From positions 1 to 36,874 of the forward strand of contig CAXBNV010000014.1 of NCBI GenBank assembly GCA_963977185.1: a DNA stretch of 36,874 bases. Direction: 5' to 3'. Below the pieces are notes generated by a model. The model was not told where the DNA came from and made no database searches. It saw nothing but the letters and a program-made list of their open reading frames with translations. Shown in pieces: positions 1 through 8,783 of this stretch. The position numbers and the translations under genes are program-made. The DNA comes from CAXBNV01 sp963977185. GTDB taxonomy: Bacteria > Pseudomonadota > Gammaproteobacteria > JAGOUU01. Position 1 is the stretch's first letter; every line of letters begins with the position of its first letter.

Positions 1-42
1 ATTATAAATATAGAAACTCTACTTTAGAGTTGTCCTAAGAAT

Positions 43-54
43 GGGATGGCTACC
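43..54. repeat. 12-base direct repeat, copy 1 (left of NRPS cluster)
   Basis: The sequence gggatggctacc occurs here and again, identical and in the same orientation, at 10874-10885. Both copies are preceded by tccta about 5 to 6 bases upstream. Eight of the 12 bases are G/C in an otherwise A/T-rich window, so chance identity is less likely than for a typical 12-mer. The two copies bracket the biosynthetic cluster. A short hairpin (aactcta/tagagtt) lies just to the left at about 16-32. It may be an insertion scar, an old mobile-element end or a dispersed intergenic repeat. Confidence 0.45.
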
Positions 55-149
55 CATACATAATATTTACTTCCTCATCTAATTTTTGAAAATTTTTAAT
101 TCAGCTCCTGTTGCTGGATAATGCTGACATATAATATCTTGTCCATTAA

Positions 150-2822
150 TCATTTTTGATGGTCACAAATATTATTTATATATTTTGATAAATCAAAAAT
201 AGTAACATTTTGCACGTCAGATGGTTTTAATAAAAGATTAAAGGTCTTTTTAATCTCAATTAATAGTTGAAATGATAATAAAGAATACCCCCCACAATCG
301 TTAAATTTTGCATCTATTGAAATATCATTTAAATTAAGCAACCTTTTAAAAATAATATGCAATTGTTTTTGAGTCTCAGTCAACGGTAATTTTTTATTAT
401 TAATATTAATTAATCTACTGGTATCTATTTTACCATTAATATTTGTAGGCAGACGAGATAAAATAGTTATTTTTGAAGGTATCATGTAAGGCAATAAGTT
501 AACATTACAGAACTTTTTAATCATTTTTATTAAATTGTTTTCATAAGCAAGTTTAAATGAATGATTAACAAAGACTTGCTTACGATTGTAGTCTTTCCTA
601 ATAAGATTAGATTTTTTCGCATATATAACTTGTAAATTTGTAGTATCTAAGTATTGCGCACTATCAATAGCCACATCAAAATCATTATGTTGCAAAATTT
701 TAGCAATTTGGCGAGACTTTTTCTTACCATGAACTTCAAGAACAACTTGATTTATTATGGCCCAATGTTTAGATTTAATACCATTAATTACATCCAGCTC
801 ACTTTTTTCAACATCAACTTTTAATAAATTAATTGTAGTAATATTATATTCTTCAATTATATTTGAGATTGTCGTTAATGATATGGTCGTTTTAATTTCA
901 TTTAATTTTGATTCTACATATTGTTCAATTTCATCACTATTAATAGCCTTAAATTTTTTAGATAATGTATTCTTTATTAACGATCTTGACTCTTCTTTAC
1001 TTGAATAAATTGAAGACATAACGGATACTTCAGGCAAATAAGTAAATTTAGAAATACCTATTTTATTACTAATACCATATGAAAAGATTAATGCATTTTT
1101 ATTATAATATTGTAAATTCAGTTTTAGTATATCATAAACATTTTGAGCGGGCTCAAAAGCATATATATTTAAATTTTTTGCGACATTAGAAGCAAAAATT
1201 GAAAACATACCTATATTAGCACCAACATCAAAAATAACATCATTATCATTTATAGTTATGCCATTTTTTAAATAGTTGTTTTGAATAAATAGCTCATCAT
1301 ACATATAGTTTACTTCATCAATATTTAAGTAAAAAATAGGCAGACCATTTGGTAGACACATAAGTGGTATTTGTTTTTGATCAGCTTGGTTTTTTATAAC
1401 TTTTAATTGTTTAATGTTATTACAAATTTTCTTGGAGGGTATAACTATTGCAGATAATGTACAATTATTGTTAGTCAAGTTTTGTTTAAATACATGAGCA
1501 TGCTCAATATATTCATAACTATTTAATATAGATTCTACTTCACCAATCTCAATTCTATAACCTCTTATTTTTATTTGACTATCTTTGCGACCATGGTATT
1601 CAATATCATTATTAGTATTTATTTTAACAAGGTCACCTGAAGCATATATATGCTCAAGATGCTCATCATTGATAATTAATTTATCAATAAAGTTTTTTTT
1701 GTTAGCTAGTATATTATTAAGATACCCTTGTGAGACCGATAGACCGGCAACATATAATTCTCCAATTTGACCTTTTTTTACAGGATTTTTATTATTATCT
1801 AATATATAAATTTTATGACTAGGCAACGGTTTACCGATAATGCTTTGATTTTGTGTAATATCACTTTTAGATATCTTATATATAGTAGCATGAATAGTAG
1901 TTTCTGTAATACCATACATGTTTATGAATTTAGTTAGATTATGAGTGAATTTGTCATACCATGGCTTTAACGCACTAAAATTGAGGGCTTCACCGCCAAA
2001 AATCACCAGCCGTAAGTTATTATGCATATCAGTATGATCAATAGCTACGGAACTAAGGTTATAAAAATAAGAAGGCGTATTATTTAAGATGGTGATGTTT
2101 TTATAAAGTAAATACTCATAAAATTTTTTAGGATTAAGTTTAATATAATCTGGAATAATGTGTAAGGTTCCACCAGTAACCAAGGAGCCAAATATTTCCC
2201 AAATAGAAAAATCAAATGCATATGATGATAACTGAGACCAGTTATCATCACTTGTAAAATTAAATATTTTATCATTTATCACCACATTAAATAGCGATGC
2301 TAAATTAAAATGACTAATGATAACCCCTTTAGGATTTCCTGTTGTACCTGAGGTATATATTATATAAGCAGTGTCTGAAATTTTAATGTTATATTCTACA
2401 GTTAATTTAGAGCAAGAATCTAGTACAATATTATCAATTCTATTAGCCGTCATTTCAATTATAGAAGTGTTATTTAATATATCAAAATCTAACAATAATT
2501 TTTTATTAGTTAATATAGCGCTTAGATTAGCATTTGAAATTATATATTTTATACGATCCTTAGGACTGTTAATATCAATGGGGACATATATTGCGCCTAT
2601 ACGTAAAACTGCAAGTATCATGATAACTAGACTTTCATCTTTATCTACAAATAAGCCAATGTAATCTTTAGCCTTTAACCCTATACTTTTTAAATACAAG
2701 GATAAAAGCCTGCTTTTATATTCTAATTGTGAATATGATATTTCTACCTCATTAAATTTTATGGCTACTTTATTAGGTTGAAACTCACATTTATTTAGTA
2801 TATTACTAATAATATTGTTCAT
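150..2822 (-). CDS. NRPS protein: adenylation domain interrupted by FkbM-type methyltransferase, plus carrier domain
   Basis: Single-module NRPS protein of about 890 residues in the order A(N)-MT-A(C)-T. Visible motifs are YTSGTTGNPKG (near 155-165), FDFSIWEIF (near 205), NMYGITETT (near 304), GYRIEIGEV (near 424), LPTNINGKID (near 794) and the carrier GGYSLL with its phosphopantetheine serine (near 844). Between motifs A8 and A9 sits a methyltransferase of about 240 residues with DVGANIGMFS and KVDVEKSELD, typical of FkbM enzymes. Pocket residues read by hand are D-F-W-N-I-G-M-I-H-K, one conservative change from the classical threonine code DFWNIGMVHK, so threonine activation and methylation on the carrier are inferred. 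There is no condensation, thioesterase or reductase domain, so other enzymes must release the product. I chose ATG at 2822, which has gaagag upstream, over TTG 2843 and ATG 2840. It overlaps the upstream gene by 17 bases, suggesting translational coupling. Confidence 0.93.
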   Translation of the reverse strand: MNNIISNILNKCEFQPNKVAIKFNEVEISYSQLEYKSRLLSLYLKSIGLKAKDYIGLFVDKDESLVIMILAVLRIGAIYVPIDINSPKDRIKYIISNANLSAILTNKKLLLDFDILNNTSIIEMTANRIDNIVLDSCSKLTVEYNIKISDTAYIIYTSGTTGNPKGVIISHFNLASLFNVVINDKIFNFTSDDNWSQLSSYAFDFSIWEIFGSLVTGGTLHIIPDYIKLNPKKFYEYLLYKNITILNNTPSYFYNLSSVAIDHTDMHNNLRLVIFGGEALNFSALKPWYDKFTHNLTKFINMYGITETTIHATIYKISKSDITQNQSIIGKPLPSHKIYILDNNKNPVKKGQIGELYVAGLSVSQGYLNNILANKKNFIDKLIINDEHLEHIYASGDLVKINTNNDIEYHGRKDSQIKIRGYRIEIGEVESILNSYEYIEHAHVFKQNLTNNNCTLSAIVIPSKKICNNIKQLKVIKNQADQKQIPLMCLPNGLPIFYLNIDEVNYMYDELFIQNNYLKNGITINDNDVIFDVGANIGMFSIFASNVAKNLNIYAFEPAQNVYDILKLNLQYYNKNALIFSYGISNKIGISKFTYLPEVSVMSSIYSSKEESRSLIKNTLSKKFKAINSDEIEQYVESKLNEIKTTISLTTISNIIEEYNITTINLLKVDVEKSELDVINGIKSKHWAIINQVVLEVHGKKKSRQIAKILQHNDFDVAIDSAQYLDTTNLQVIYAKKSNLIRKDYNRKQVFVNHSFKLAYENNLIKMIKKFCNVNLLPYMIPSKITILSRLPTNINGKIDTSRLININNKKLPLTETQKQLHIIFKRLLNLNDISIDAKFNDCGGYSLLSFQLLIEIKKTFNLLLKPSDVQNVTIFDLSKYINNICDHQK

Positions 2823-4323
2823 AATAAGACTGCTCTTCATCAATATTCAAATATTCAATTAAATTATGTGAACTCTTATTTAATGCATCAAGTAGTGCGT
2901 ATTTATTATAGAGGTGATAAGCATCATTTGGTATTTCTATGAATATTTTACTGAGCATTTGCTGCATGAATTCACATATGATTAATTGTTTTTGTTTAGT
3001 ATATTGATATATTAATTCTATGCTATCTTCAGGGGTTCGCATGCAAAAACTTAATAAATAAAACAAATCGGATATATCGTAGTTATTTGCCCATGCTGAA
3101 TCATCAGGCGGCTTATTAGAATTTCTTAATAATATGGTAAGTAAACATGTATTGTTGTTTTCTAGAAGTAGTCTCTCATTGACTATAGATTCATTTTTAC
3201 TTGTTTTATCCGTTCTAAAGTGTTGCTTTAAAAAATACCAATTTAAATTTTCATTATTAACAGATAAAACTACTTTGTTTTTATAATCAACAATATTATT
3301 AGTATTGATATTTAAACTGCTAGTATCGATTGATAACTTTATAGCTCTAAACTCATTAAATTTATTAACAATATTATTTAAATCATTTGATCCAAGTACA
3401 ACTTTACAGACACTTAACATATTTACAACCCCAGGTAATAATTCACAAATTGGATTATCTTGAGGGCTATTATAAGCAATCATCTTATCATATTTATTTA
3501 ATCCTTTTGTTAAATCTGCCCATATATTATGTACAGATTGATTCTGTATGCATTCAATATTTTGATTATTTTCATAAAATTCTATTATGTTAGAATTAAT
3601 ATCTAATTTTACTTTATGAAATAAGTCTACATTAAAAATATTATTAACAGGATCATAAATTAAATTATTAACAAAGTTTCTAAGACTAGTAATACAACAA
3701 TCAGGAAATATTATATTTTGTGAATTAATTAATACTAACCTGGTATAGCATAACTGCATAATCCCAGATGAATAATGCCTGTTTGTTAATATACTTATAA
3801 CCTGTCTTTGATTTACTTTACTAAAAAAATATTCATGATTAATAATAAAATTATTACATAGTCTATAATATTCAAGATAATCTTCAATACAGGTTATAGT
3901 TTTAGATATATACGCTTGAAATATATAATAAATTAAAAAATGATCTTTCTGTTTGGTTAAAATTAGATTTTGTAATGTTTCTATATTATTTTTATTATAC
4001 TTAGAAAATAATCCATGCCTTAACATGTTGTTAATTTTATCTTGGTAAGCTGTTTTATCTTTGGATGAATAATACTGATGAATATAGAATATAATTTCTG
4101 TTAATTCACTGGTGTTAAATAGACTATTTGTGGAAAGATCACAAAACTGACTCTTATTAAATAATAACGAGCATAACTTAAATACAGGATGATGATTATT
4201 AAATTTTAATAATTTTTCTAAATAATCAGTTTCAAGAATAGTTAAACCACCAATTAGAGAAAAGCAATGATTATATATAGGGTATTTGTTTATAATAGAG
4301 CTGAATTCTTTAACAGATAACAT
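2806..4323 (-). CDS. Unrecognised 505-residue protein coupled to the NRPS
   Basis: I do not recognise the family. The protein is predicted soluble, with no signal peptide or membrane segment, and is rich in Asn, Ile and Leu. Patches that might help a search are NPICELLPGVVNMLSVCKVV near the middle and KPPDDSAWANNYDISDLFYL toward the C-terminus. It is the first gene of the minus-strand unit and its 3' end overlaps the NRPS start by 17 bases, so the two are probably made together. A role as a partner or tailoring enzyme acting on the carrier-bound amino acid is inference from position alone. I chose ATG at 4323, preceded by aaaaaagaaat. An upstream ATG at 4371 would add a very hydrophobic poly-Ile stretch that I doubt is translated. 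Confidence 0.8.
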   Translation of the reverse strand: MLSVKEFSSIINKYPIYNHCFSLIGGLTILETDYLEKLLKFNNHHPVFKLCSLLFNKSQFCDLSTNSLFNTSELTEIIFYIHQYYSSKDKTAYQDKINNMLRHGLFSKYNKNNIETLQNLILTKQKDHFLIYYIFQAYISKTITCIEDYLEYYRLCNNFIINHEYFFSKVNQRQVISILTNRHYSSGIMQLCYTRLVLINSQNIIFPDCCITSLRNFVNNLIYDPVNNIFNVDLFHKVKLDINSNIIEFYENNQNIECIQNQSVHNIWADLTKGLNKYDKMIAYNSPQDNPICELLPGVVNMLSVCKVVLGSNDLNNIVNKFNEFRAIKLSIDTSSLNINTNNIVDYKNKVVLSVNNENLNWYFLKQHFRTDKTSKNESIVNERLLLENNNTCLLTILLRNSNKPPDDSAWANNYDISDLFYLLSFCMRTPEDSIELIYQYTKQKQLIICEFMQQMLSKIFIEIPNDAYHLYNKYALLDALNKSSHNLIEYLNIDEEQSYYEQYY

Positions 4324-4449
4324 AATTATTTCTTTTTTTATTATTATTATTATCAGCAAAAAATACCGCATTATTTCTTTATATGCAAGTAAAATTGATT
4401 ACTGTATAATATAAGAAATCAAAAATAACATTAATACTTTACATCTATT

Positions 4450-5655
4450 ATGAATAAAATTAGATTATCAGTACCATTGCCAGTTGTACTAGGAATGCTA
4501 GCTATGACAACAAGCTTATCAGTTGATATCTTATTACCAGCATTCTCAGAAATCAGCCACTATTTCAATATAAACATAAAATATACTGAGTACATTATAA
4601 CTAGTTTTTTAATAGGATTTACTATTGGGCAGTTAATATTTGGTCCTATTGTTGATCATGTTGGCAGTAAAACTATTTTATTTAAAGGGGTTTTTTGTTA
4701 TCTGATTATAAATGTATTATCAATATTATCCGAATACTATGGCTTTTTGCTACTAATGAGATTATGCCAAGGAGTTGCAGCATCAGCAATTAGTGTCGCA
4801 ATAAATTCTTACTTGAGAGAATATTTTGTGAAAAATGAATTATCCAAAATAATTTCATTAATCACACAAATCGTAACAATAGGCCCTTTAGTTGGTCCTT
4901 CTTTAGGCAGTATTTTATTACTTAATTATGGTTGGAAATCAATACTCAGTGTTAACATATGCTTTTCTATTTCTTGTTTATTATTAATGACACTATATTT
5001 ACCAATCCCTAAATCTTCAAAACCTAAACAAGACTTAAAACCTAAAATCATATACCATAATTTCAAAATTATTTTATCTGATAAAACCATTGTAGCTTAT
5101 ATTTTAATCAATAGTTTATCATTTGCTGCTATGTTCGGATTTATATCAGTTTCATCAAATTTATATATTAATGAATTTAAGATTCCTGTTATATATTTTG
5201 GATTTGTTTATTCATTAAATATTATTTCATTAACAGTTTTTAGCATTATTAATAGTAAATTGGTAAATAAGTTAAGTTATCATCAGATGTTGCAAGTAGG
5301 CATAATGATACAGCTTTTATCTGTATTGTATTTATTAGTCACTTTATATTTTAGTCTCTCCATTGTTAATATTATTTTTGCTATTGTTTTATTTAATGGA
5401 TGTGTTCCATTAATCAATAGTAATTGCATGGCTGGGCTTTTAACCAAACTGCCAGAGATAGCTGGCACCGCCTCTTCGGCTTCAGGAACGATTAGATTTG
5501 GACTTTCAAGCATATTCTGCTTAATAATAAGTTTATTACCTTTTAGTAACACAAATATAATTGCACTTATGTTTACCGTTAGTGTTACTTTAATATTTTT
5601 CATATACAGCATAACATTCCTTACCAATGATTTCTTAGTAAATGATGACAGATAA
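4450..5655 (+). CDS. MFS transporter, Bcr/CflA-like drug or metabolite exporter
   Basis: A 401-residue protein with about 12 hydrophobic segments across its length, the normal size for 12-helix major facilitator transporters. The loop after helix 2 reads GQLIFGPIVDHVGSKTILFK, matching MFS motif A of the Bcr/CflA drug:H+ antiporter group. The later RLCQGVAASAIS and VGPSLGSILLL segments fit helices 4 and 5 (motif C region). It sits in the inner membrane and is divergent from the NRPS unit. Its stop overlaps the start of the dehydrogenase gene by 14 bases, forming a two-gene unit. Location inside the cluster suggests it exports the product or protects the producer; this is inference. Confidence 0.88.
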   Translation: MNKIRLSVPLPVVLGMLAMTTSLSVDILLPAFSEISHYFNINIKYTEYIITSFLIGFTIGQLIFGPIVDHVGSKTILFKGVFCYLIINVLSILSEYYGFLLLMRLCQGVAASAISVAINSYLREYFVKNELSKIISLITQIVTIGPLVGPSLGSILLLNYGWKSILSVNICFSISCLLLMTLYLPIPKSSKPKQDLKPKIIYHNFKIILSDKTIVAYILINSLSFAAMFGFISVSSNLYINEFKIPVIYFGFVYSLNIISLTVFSIINSKLVNKLSYHQMLQVGIMIQLLSVLYLLVTLYFSLSIVNIIFAIVLFNGCVPLINSNCMAGLLTKLPEIAGTASSASGTIRFGLSSIFCLIISLLPFSNTNIIALMFTVSVTLIFFIYSITFLTNDFLVNDDR

Positions 5656-6544
5656 AATTAATATATTAATAATTGGTCTGGGTAACATAGGCCAGCAAAC
5701 AACTAAAGAACTATGTGCTATGCGTTTACGCAATAAGATTAGTTTAAATAAAATTTACATCTTAAACAAAGATAAATATAAATTGAATGCTATTCGTGAA
5801 GACATATTGTCAAGTACCTTATTGATTGCTAAAAGAGAAAAGATCGACGTGGAAAATTATTTGGCAGTGGAAGAGATGTTACAATGTGCAGATTTATCAG
5901 AAAATTTATCGTTAAGTATAGTTATTTTATCATTCGGTGTAAAAATTAGCGAGCATATAGATTACGATAAAGTCCTGCATACTAGTCAAAGACATACTTT
6001 GTTTTTAGAGCATAAAAAAATACTAGATAGCCTTACTGACCAACTTATGTTTAATTTACAACCTTCTCCTTTATTAATTAATATAGTTAATCCAATAGAG
6101 GAAATATGCAAATATCTTGTTGTGGATTATGGTTATAATAATAACAAAGTCATTGGTTGTTCTGCTGAGCTAGATTCTACAAGAGGCTACAAATATCTAT
6201 TACGAAATTGTAAAAACACTTATAATATTGAGAGTTTTTGTTACTTAGGTAAACATAACGAAACAGGTAAGTATATCCTAGCTAATGATGGTTCAAGTTC
6301 GCATAATATAATAGAACATAGTGACTGGAGTACTATGGCGCAGAAAGAAGGTGGTAATATTTTATATCATAATAAGAAACCGCCAATATTTGGGCCAAGT
6401 GAATCAATATTAAATCTTGTTACAGCATTATTGACAAAAAATTCAGAAACATTAATGTCTTGTAGCGTGTGGGATCAAAGTATAAATGATTTTTCCTCAT
6501 ATCCTATTATAATAAATAATCTAAGCTTTAGGCATACACTCTAG
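5642..6544 (+). CDS. LDH/MDH-fold NAD-dependent 2-hydroxyacid dehydrogenase
   Basis: A 300-residue protein of the lactate/malate dehydrogenase family. The N-terminal GLGNIG is the Rossmann nucleotide-binding motif. Residues matching the LDH catalytic set are Arg117 (in SQRHTLF), Asp178 and Arg181 (in ELDSTRG), and His205 (in LGKHNET, equivalent to LGEHGDS). The NPIEE motif corresponds to the NPVD segment. The spacing from Arg181 to His205 is 24, the same as between Arg171 and His195 in LDH, so the active site appears complete. The sequence is otherwise divergent. The family interconverts 2-oxo and 2-hydroxy acids with NAD(H). In this cluster it may supply a hydroxy-acid building block or recycle an oxo-acid. 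The start overlaps the MFS stop (atgatgacagataa), implying coupling; ATG 5642 and ATG 5645 are both possible. Confidence 0.78.
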   Translation: MMTDKINILIIGLGNIGQQTTKELCAMRLRNKISLNKIYILNKDKYKLNAIREDILSSTLLIAKREKIDVENYLAVEEMLQCADLSENLSLSIVILSFGVKISEHIDYDKVLHTSQRHTLFLEHKKILDSLTDQLMFNLQPSPLLINIVNPIEEICKYLVVDYGYNNNKVIGCSAELDSTRGYKYLLRNCKNTYNIESFCYLGKHNETGKYILANDGSSSHNIIEHSDWSTMAQKEGGNILYHNKKPPIFGPSESILNLVTALLTKNSETLMSCSVWDQSINDFSSYPIIINNLSFRHTL

Positions 6545-6651
6545 ACGGTAAACTATAATGTATTATGCTTAAATTTTAACACTAATTTATGATATATTTA
6601 ACTGCTAAATTATCCAAGTAACTCCTCTCTATAATTTTAAAACATGTCTTT

Positions 6652-6709
6652 TGCAATGAATTTTTGTGAAAAGCGATACATCTAATACATCGTTTATATT
6701 TGCATTGCA
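6652..6709. terminator. Two-tier inverted repeat between convergent genes
   Basis: The outer arms tgcaatg/cattgca are a perfect 7-base pair set. Inside them aagcgat pairs with atcgttt with one wobble, leaving a small loop. It lies between the convergent dehydrogenase and phosphopantetheinyl transferase genes, where a shared terminator is expected. The stem is interrupted and there is no clean T-run, so it may serve another role. Confidence 0.35.
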
Positions 6710-6714
6710 TGCTG

Positions 6715-7500
6715 TTAACATACTTTACCTTTTTTAATTCCCCTATTTAGTTCATTATATAAAAAAATTAAATTAATTACAGTATTCTTAGGATACGCAA
6801 TAGTCAGTATAAAACCATTATTTAATCTAATGGATGCAGCTTTATACTGAAAAAAATTTTTATACATGTATGTTATAATCATATTATTTATTTTTTTTAT
6901 ATTAGTTACAGCAAATATATCGTTAGAGACCATAAGGCCTGTTTTAAACACTTTTGACAACGCCTCCCTGGCTGACCAAATGCCTGCAGCCAATGTATCT
7001 CTATTACTACTGAGCTTTATGAAATCAGATTCAGCTTTACTAATAAAATTATTAATTATTTCTAACTTTTTATTATCTATAACTTCTAGATCGATACCAA
7101 TAGGATGAACAGATGGGAATAACGTAGATACGCCGATATTTTCACAATGAGATATACTAAGCTCTAAATTATTTATAAAATTATTTTCTAAAATTGGTTG
7201 CTCAAATATACCATTAGTAATATTAATCTTCTGTAAAATATTATGGTTATATACAAATGAGTTCTTTCGCACATTGTTTTTTAAATATTCTTTTATTGCA
7301 TTTTTACTTGCAGCTCTACCTAATAAATAACTATGTCTTCTGGACAATGCAGGCAAGCTTTCTATAGTTTTAAGCTCTTTTGTATGTAAAAAATACTTTG
7401 ACTCTTTTAGTAAATTATCATAATCTTGTTCAATAACCCCTAGGTATGCTTTGTAAATTATTGAACTGCGTTGCATGTTTATTGGGATTACAATGTTCAT
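6715..7500 (-). CDS. Sfp-type 4'-phosphopantetheinyl transferase
   Basis: A 261-residue protein with the Sfp-type motifs: SRRHSYLLGRAASKNAI (P1 region), LSISHCE followed by HPIGIDLEVID (P2, with the Mg2+-binding Asp and Glu) and WSAREALSKVFKTG (P3, with the second conserved Glu and the Lys). The family transfers the phosphopantetheine arm of CoA to a carrier-domain serine. Its obvious target is the GGYSLL serine of the NRPS protein in this cluster. It is transcribed convergently to the dehydrogenase gene and divergently from the ATP-grasp gene, with a 58-base gap that must hold both promoters. No strong ribosome binding site is visible upstream of ATG 7500, so a slightly later start (Met9) is possible. 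Confidence 0.88.
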   Translation of the reverse strand: MNIVIPINMQRSSIIYKAYLGVIEQDYDNLLKESKYFLHTKELKTIESLPALSRRHSYLLGRAASKNAIKEYLKNNVRKNSFVYNHNILQKINITNGIFEQPILENNFINNLELSISHCENIGVSTLFPSVHPIGIDLEVIDNKKLEIINNFISKAESDFIKLSSNRDTLAAGIWSAREALSKVFKTGLMVSNDIFAVTNIKKINNMIITYMYKNFFQYKAASIRLNNGFILTIAYPKNTVINLIFLYNELNRGIKKGKVC

Positions 7501-7558
7501 AATAGGTATTAAGAAATAAAATTATTAGAATACTATAAACTACAGTTAAGATTTTGCA

Positions 7559-8761
7559 ATGAAAACATATTTAATAGTCGGCGGACATGATGAGTCATTT
7601 TCATATATAAAAAATATGGACGTTGAATTTGTTATAATACAAATCCCACAAATGCTTGGAGAACAACAAAAAAGTATAGCCAAATGCATTAAAATTGTAG
7701 AATGTCTAGATCTAGAAAGTGTTCTTAAAGAAACAAAAAAACTGCATGTTAAATATAAGATAGATTATATTTTTTCCTTTACTGAAAATGGGTTGTTACC
7801 AGCCGCGAATGCGGCAAAAAATCTTAATATTCCAGGGATAGATTTTGAATCATGTCTATTATGTAGAGATAAAGAAAAGTTAAGAGAATATCTTAAAAAT
7901 AGTATTTTTGAGGTTCCAGCTAAAGTCTGTTCTAATGAGCTGGATATAAAGAGTTTCTATAAAGTAATTAATGGACCTCTAGTATTAAAAGACTCTCTAG
8001 GATCAGGTAGCAAGGACGTTTATATATGTCCTGATTACAAAGAGGCTATACTAGCTTTGCATAAATTAAGAGGCAGTGGCTGTAATAGAGCATTAGCAGA
8101 AAAATTTTTAAATGGAACAGAATTTAGCATTGAAACCATGACTATAAATGGTCATCATGAATGCCTAGGAATCACTCAAAAAATTCTTTATAAAAATACA
8201 GTTATTGAAAGACAGCATATATATCCTGCTCAAAATATGTCAAAACAATTAGAAAATAAATTAAAAAAATTTTCATTAGAACTGTTAGATTATATTAATC
8301 ATAAACATGGTCCATGTCATATTGAAGTAATAACAAATGATGATTCAATTTCATTAGTAGAAATAAATAACCGTGGCGGTGGTGATTTTATTTGGCAGAT
8401 GGTTTTATTAGTATCTGGAGTAGATGTTATACGCGAAACGCTTAACTATGCTTACAATAATAATTACGATAACACTAACATATCAAATAAAATTAAATAT
8501 AAAGTCATGTCATCAATTGGATTATTTGCCCCTATTGCTCTTAAAGATCTTAAATATGACATATCTAGCTTATGTGACATTGTGAGGTTTAATTGCAATA
8601 ATACACAGCGTAATAATTATAATATTTCAAACTCATGGGATAGATTTGGATTTTTAGTAATAGGGTCTAAAGACATCAATGAGTTTAATAAAAATATATT
8701 AAAAATTAATAAGTTAATTAATGAAGCTGAAGAAAAATATTTAACTGAATGTAAAATCTAG
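7559..8761 (+). CDS. ATP-grasp carboxylate-amine ligase
   Basis: A 400-residue ATP-grasp enzyme. Visible elements are GPLVLKDSLGSGS (ATP-binding lysine and flexible glycine loop), AEKFLNGTEFSIE (adenine-binding region) and LVEINNRGGGD (Mg2+-binding Glu and Asn). The layout resembles amino-acid ligases that join two amino acids through an acyl phosphate. It is the first of three closely spaced plus-strand genes (gaps of 22 and 18 bases) with the cupin-diiron protein and the aromatic hydroxylase. Because the NRPS protein lacks condensation and release domains, this enzyme is a good candidate for making the amide bond. The substrates are unknown. Confidence 0.85.
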   Translation: MKTYLIVGGHDESFSYIKNMDVEFVIIQIPQMLGEQQKSIAKCIKIVECLDLESVLKETKKLHVKYKIDYIFSFTENGLLPAANAAKNLNIPGIDFESCLLCRDKEKLREYLKNSIFEVPAKVCSNELDIKSFYKVINGPLVLKDSLGSGSKDVYICPDYKEAILALHKLRGSGCNRALAEKFLNGTEFSIETMTINGHHECLGITQKILYKNTVIERQHIYPAQNMSKQLENKLKKFSLELLDYINHKHGPCHIEVITNDDSISLVEINNRGGGDFIWQMVLLVSGVDVIRETLNYAYNNNYDNTNISNKIKYKVMSSIGLFAPIALKDLKYDISSLCDIVRFNCNNTQRNNYNISNSWDRFGFLVIGSKDINEFNKNILKINKLINEAEEKYLTECKI

Positions 8762-8783
8762 ATAAATTAAATTAGGTGATAGT

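Noticed and set aside
757..1008. Open frame opposite the NRPS gene
   Set aside because: It lies wholly inside the methyltransferase part on the other strand and has no recognisable features; a composition shadow.
2823..2843. Longer start for the NRPS protein at TTG 2843 or ATG 2840
   Set aside because: The ATG at 2822 has a gaagag ribosome binding site and gives a normal A-domain N-terminus; the extra residues match nothing.
4324..4371. Start of the 505-residue protein at ATG 4371
   Set aside because: It would add a poly-Ile stretch unlike the rest, and ATG 4323 has a better upstream purine tract.
5283..5627. Open frame of 114 codons opposite the MFS gene
   Set aside because: It mirrors membrane-helix codons of the real transporter and has no supporting motifs.
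5642..6544. Apparent loss of the catalytic His in the LDH-like protein, if ANDGSSS is aligned to GEHGDS
   Set aside because: A better alignment places His205 in LGKHNET, at the same spacing of 24 from Arg181 as in LDH, so the active site is complete.
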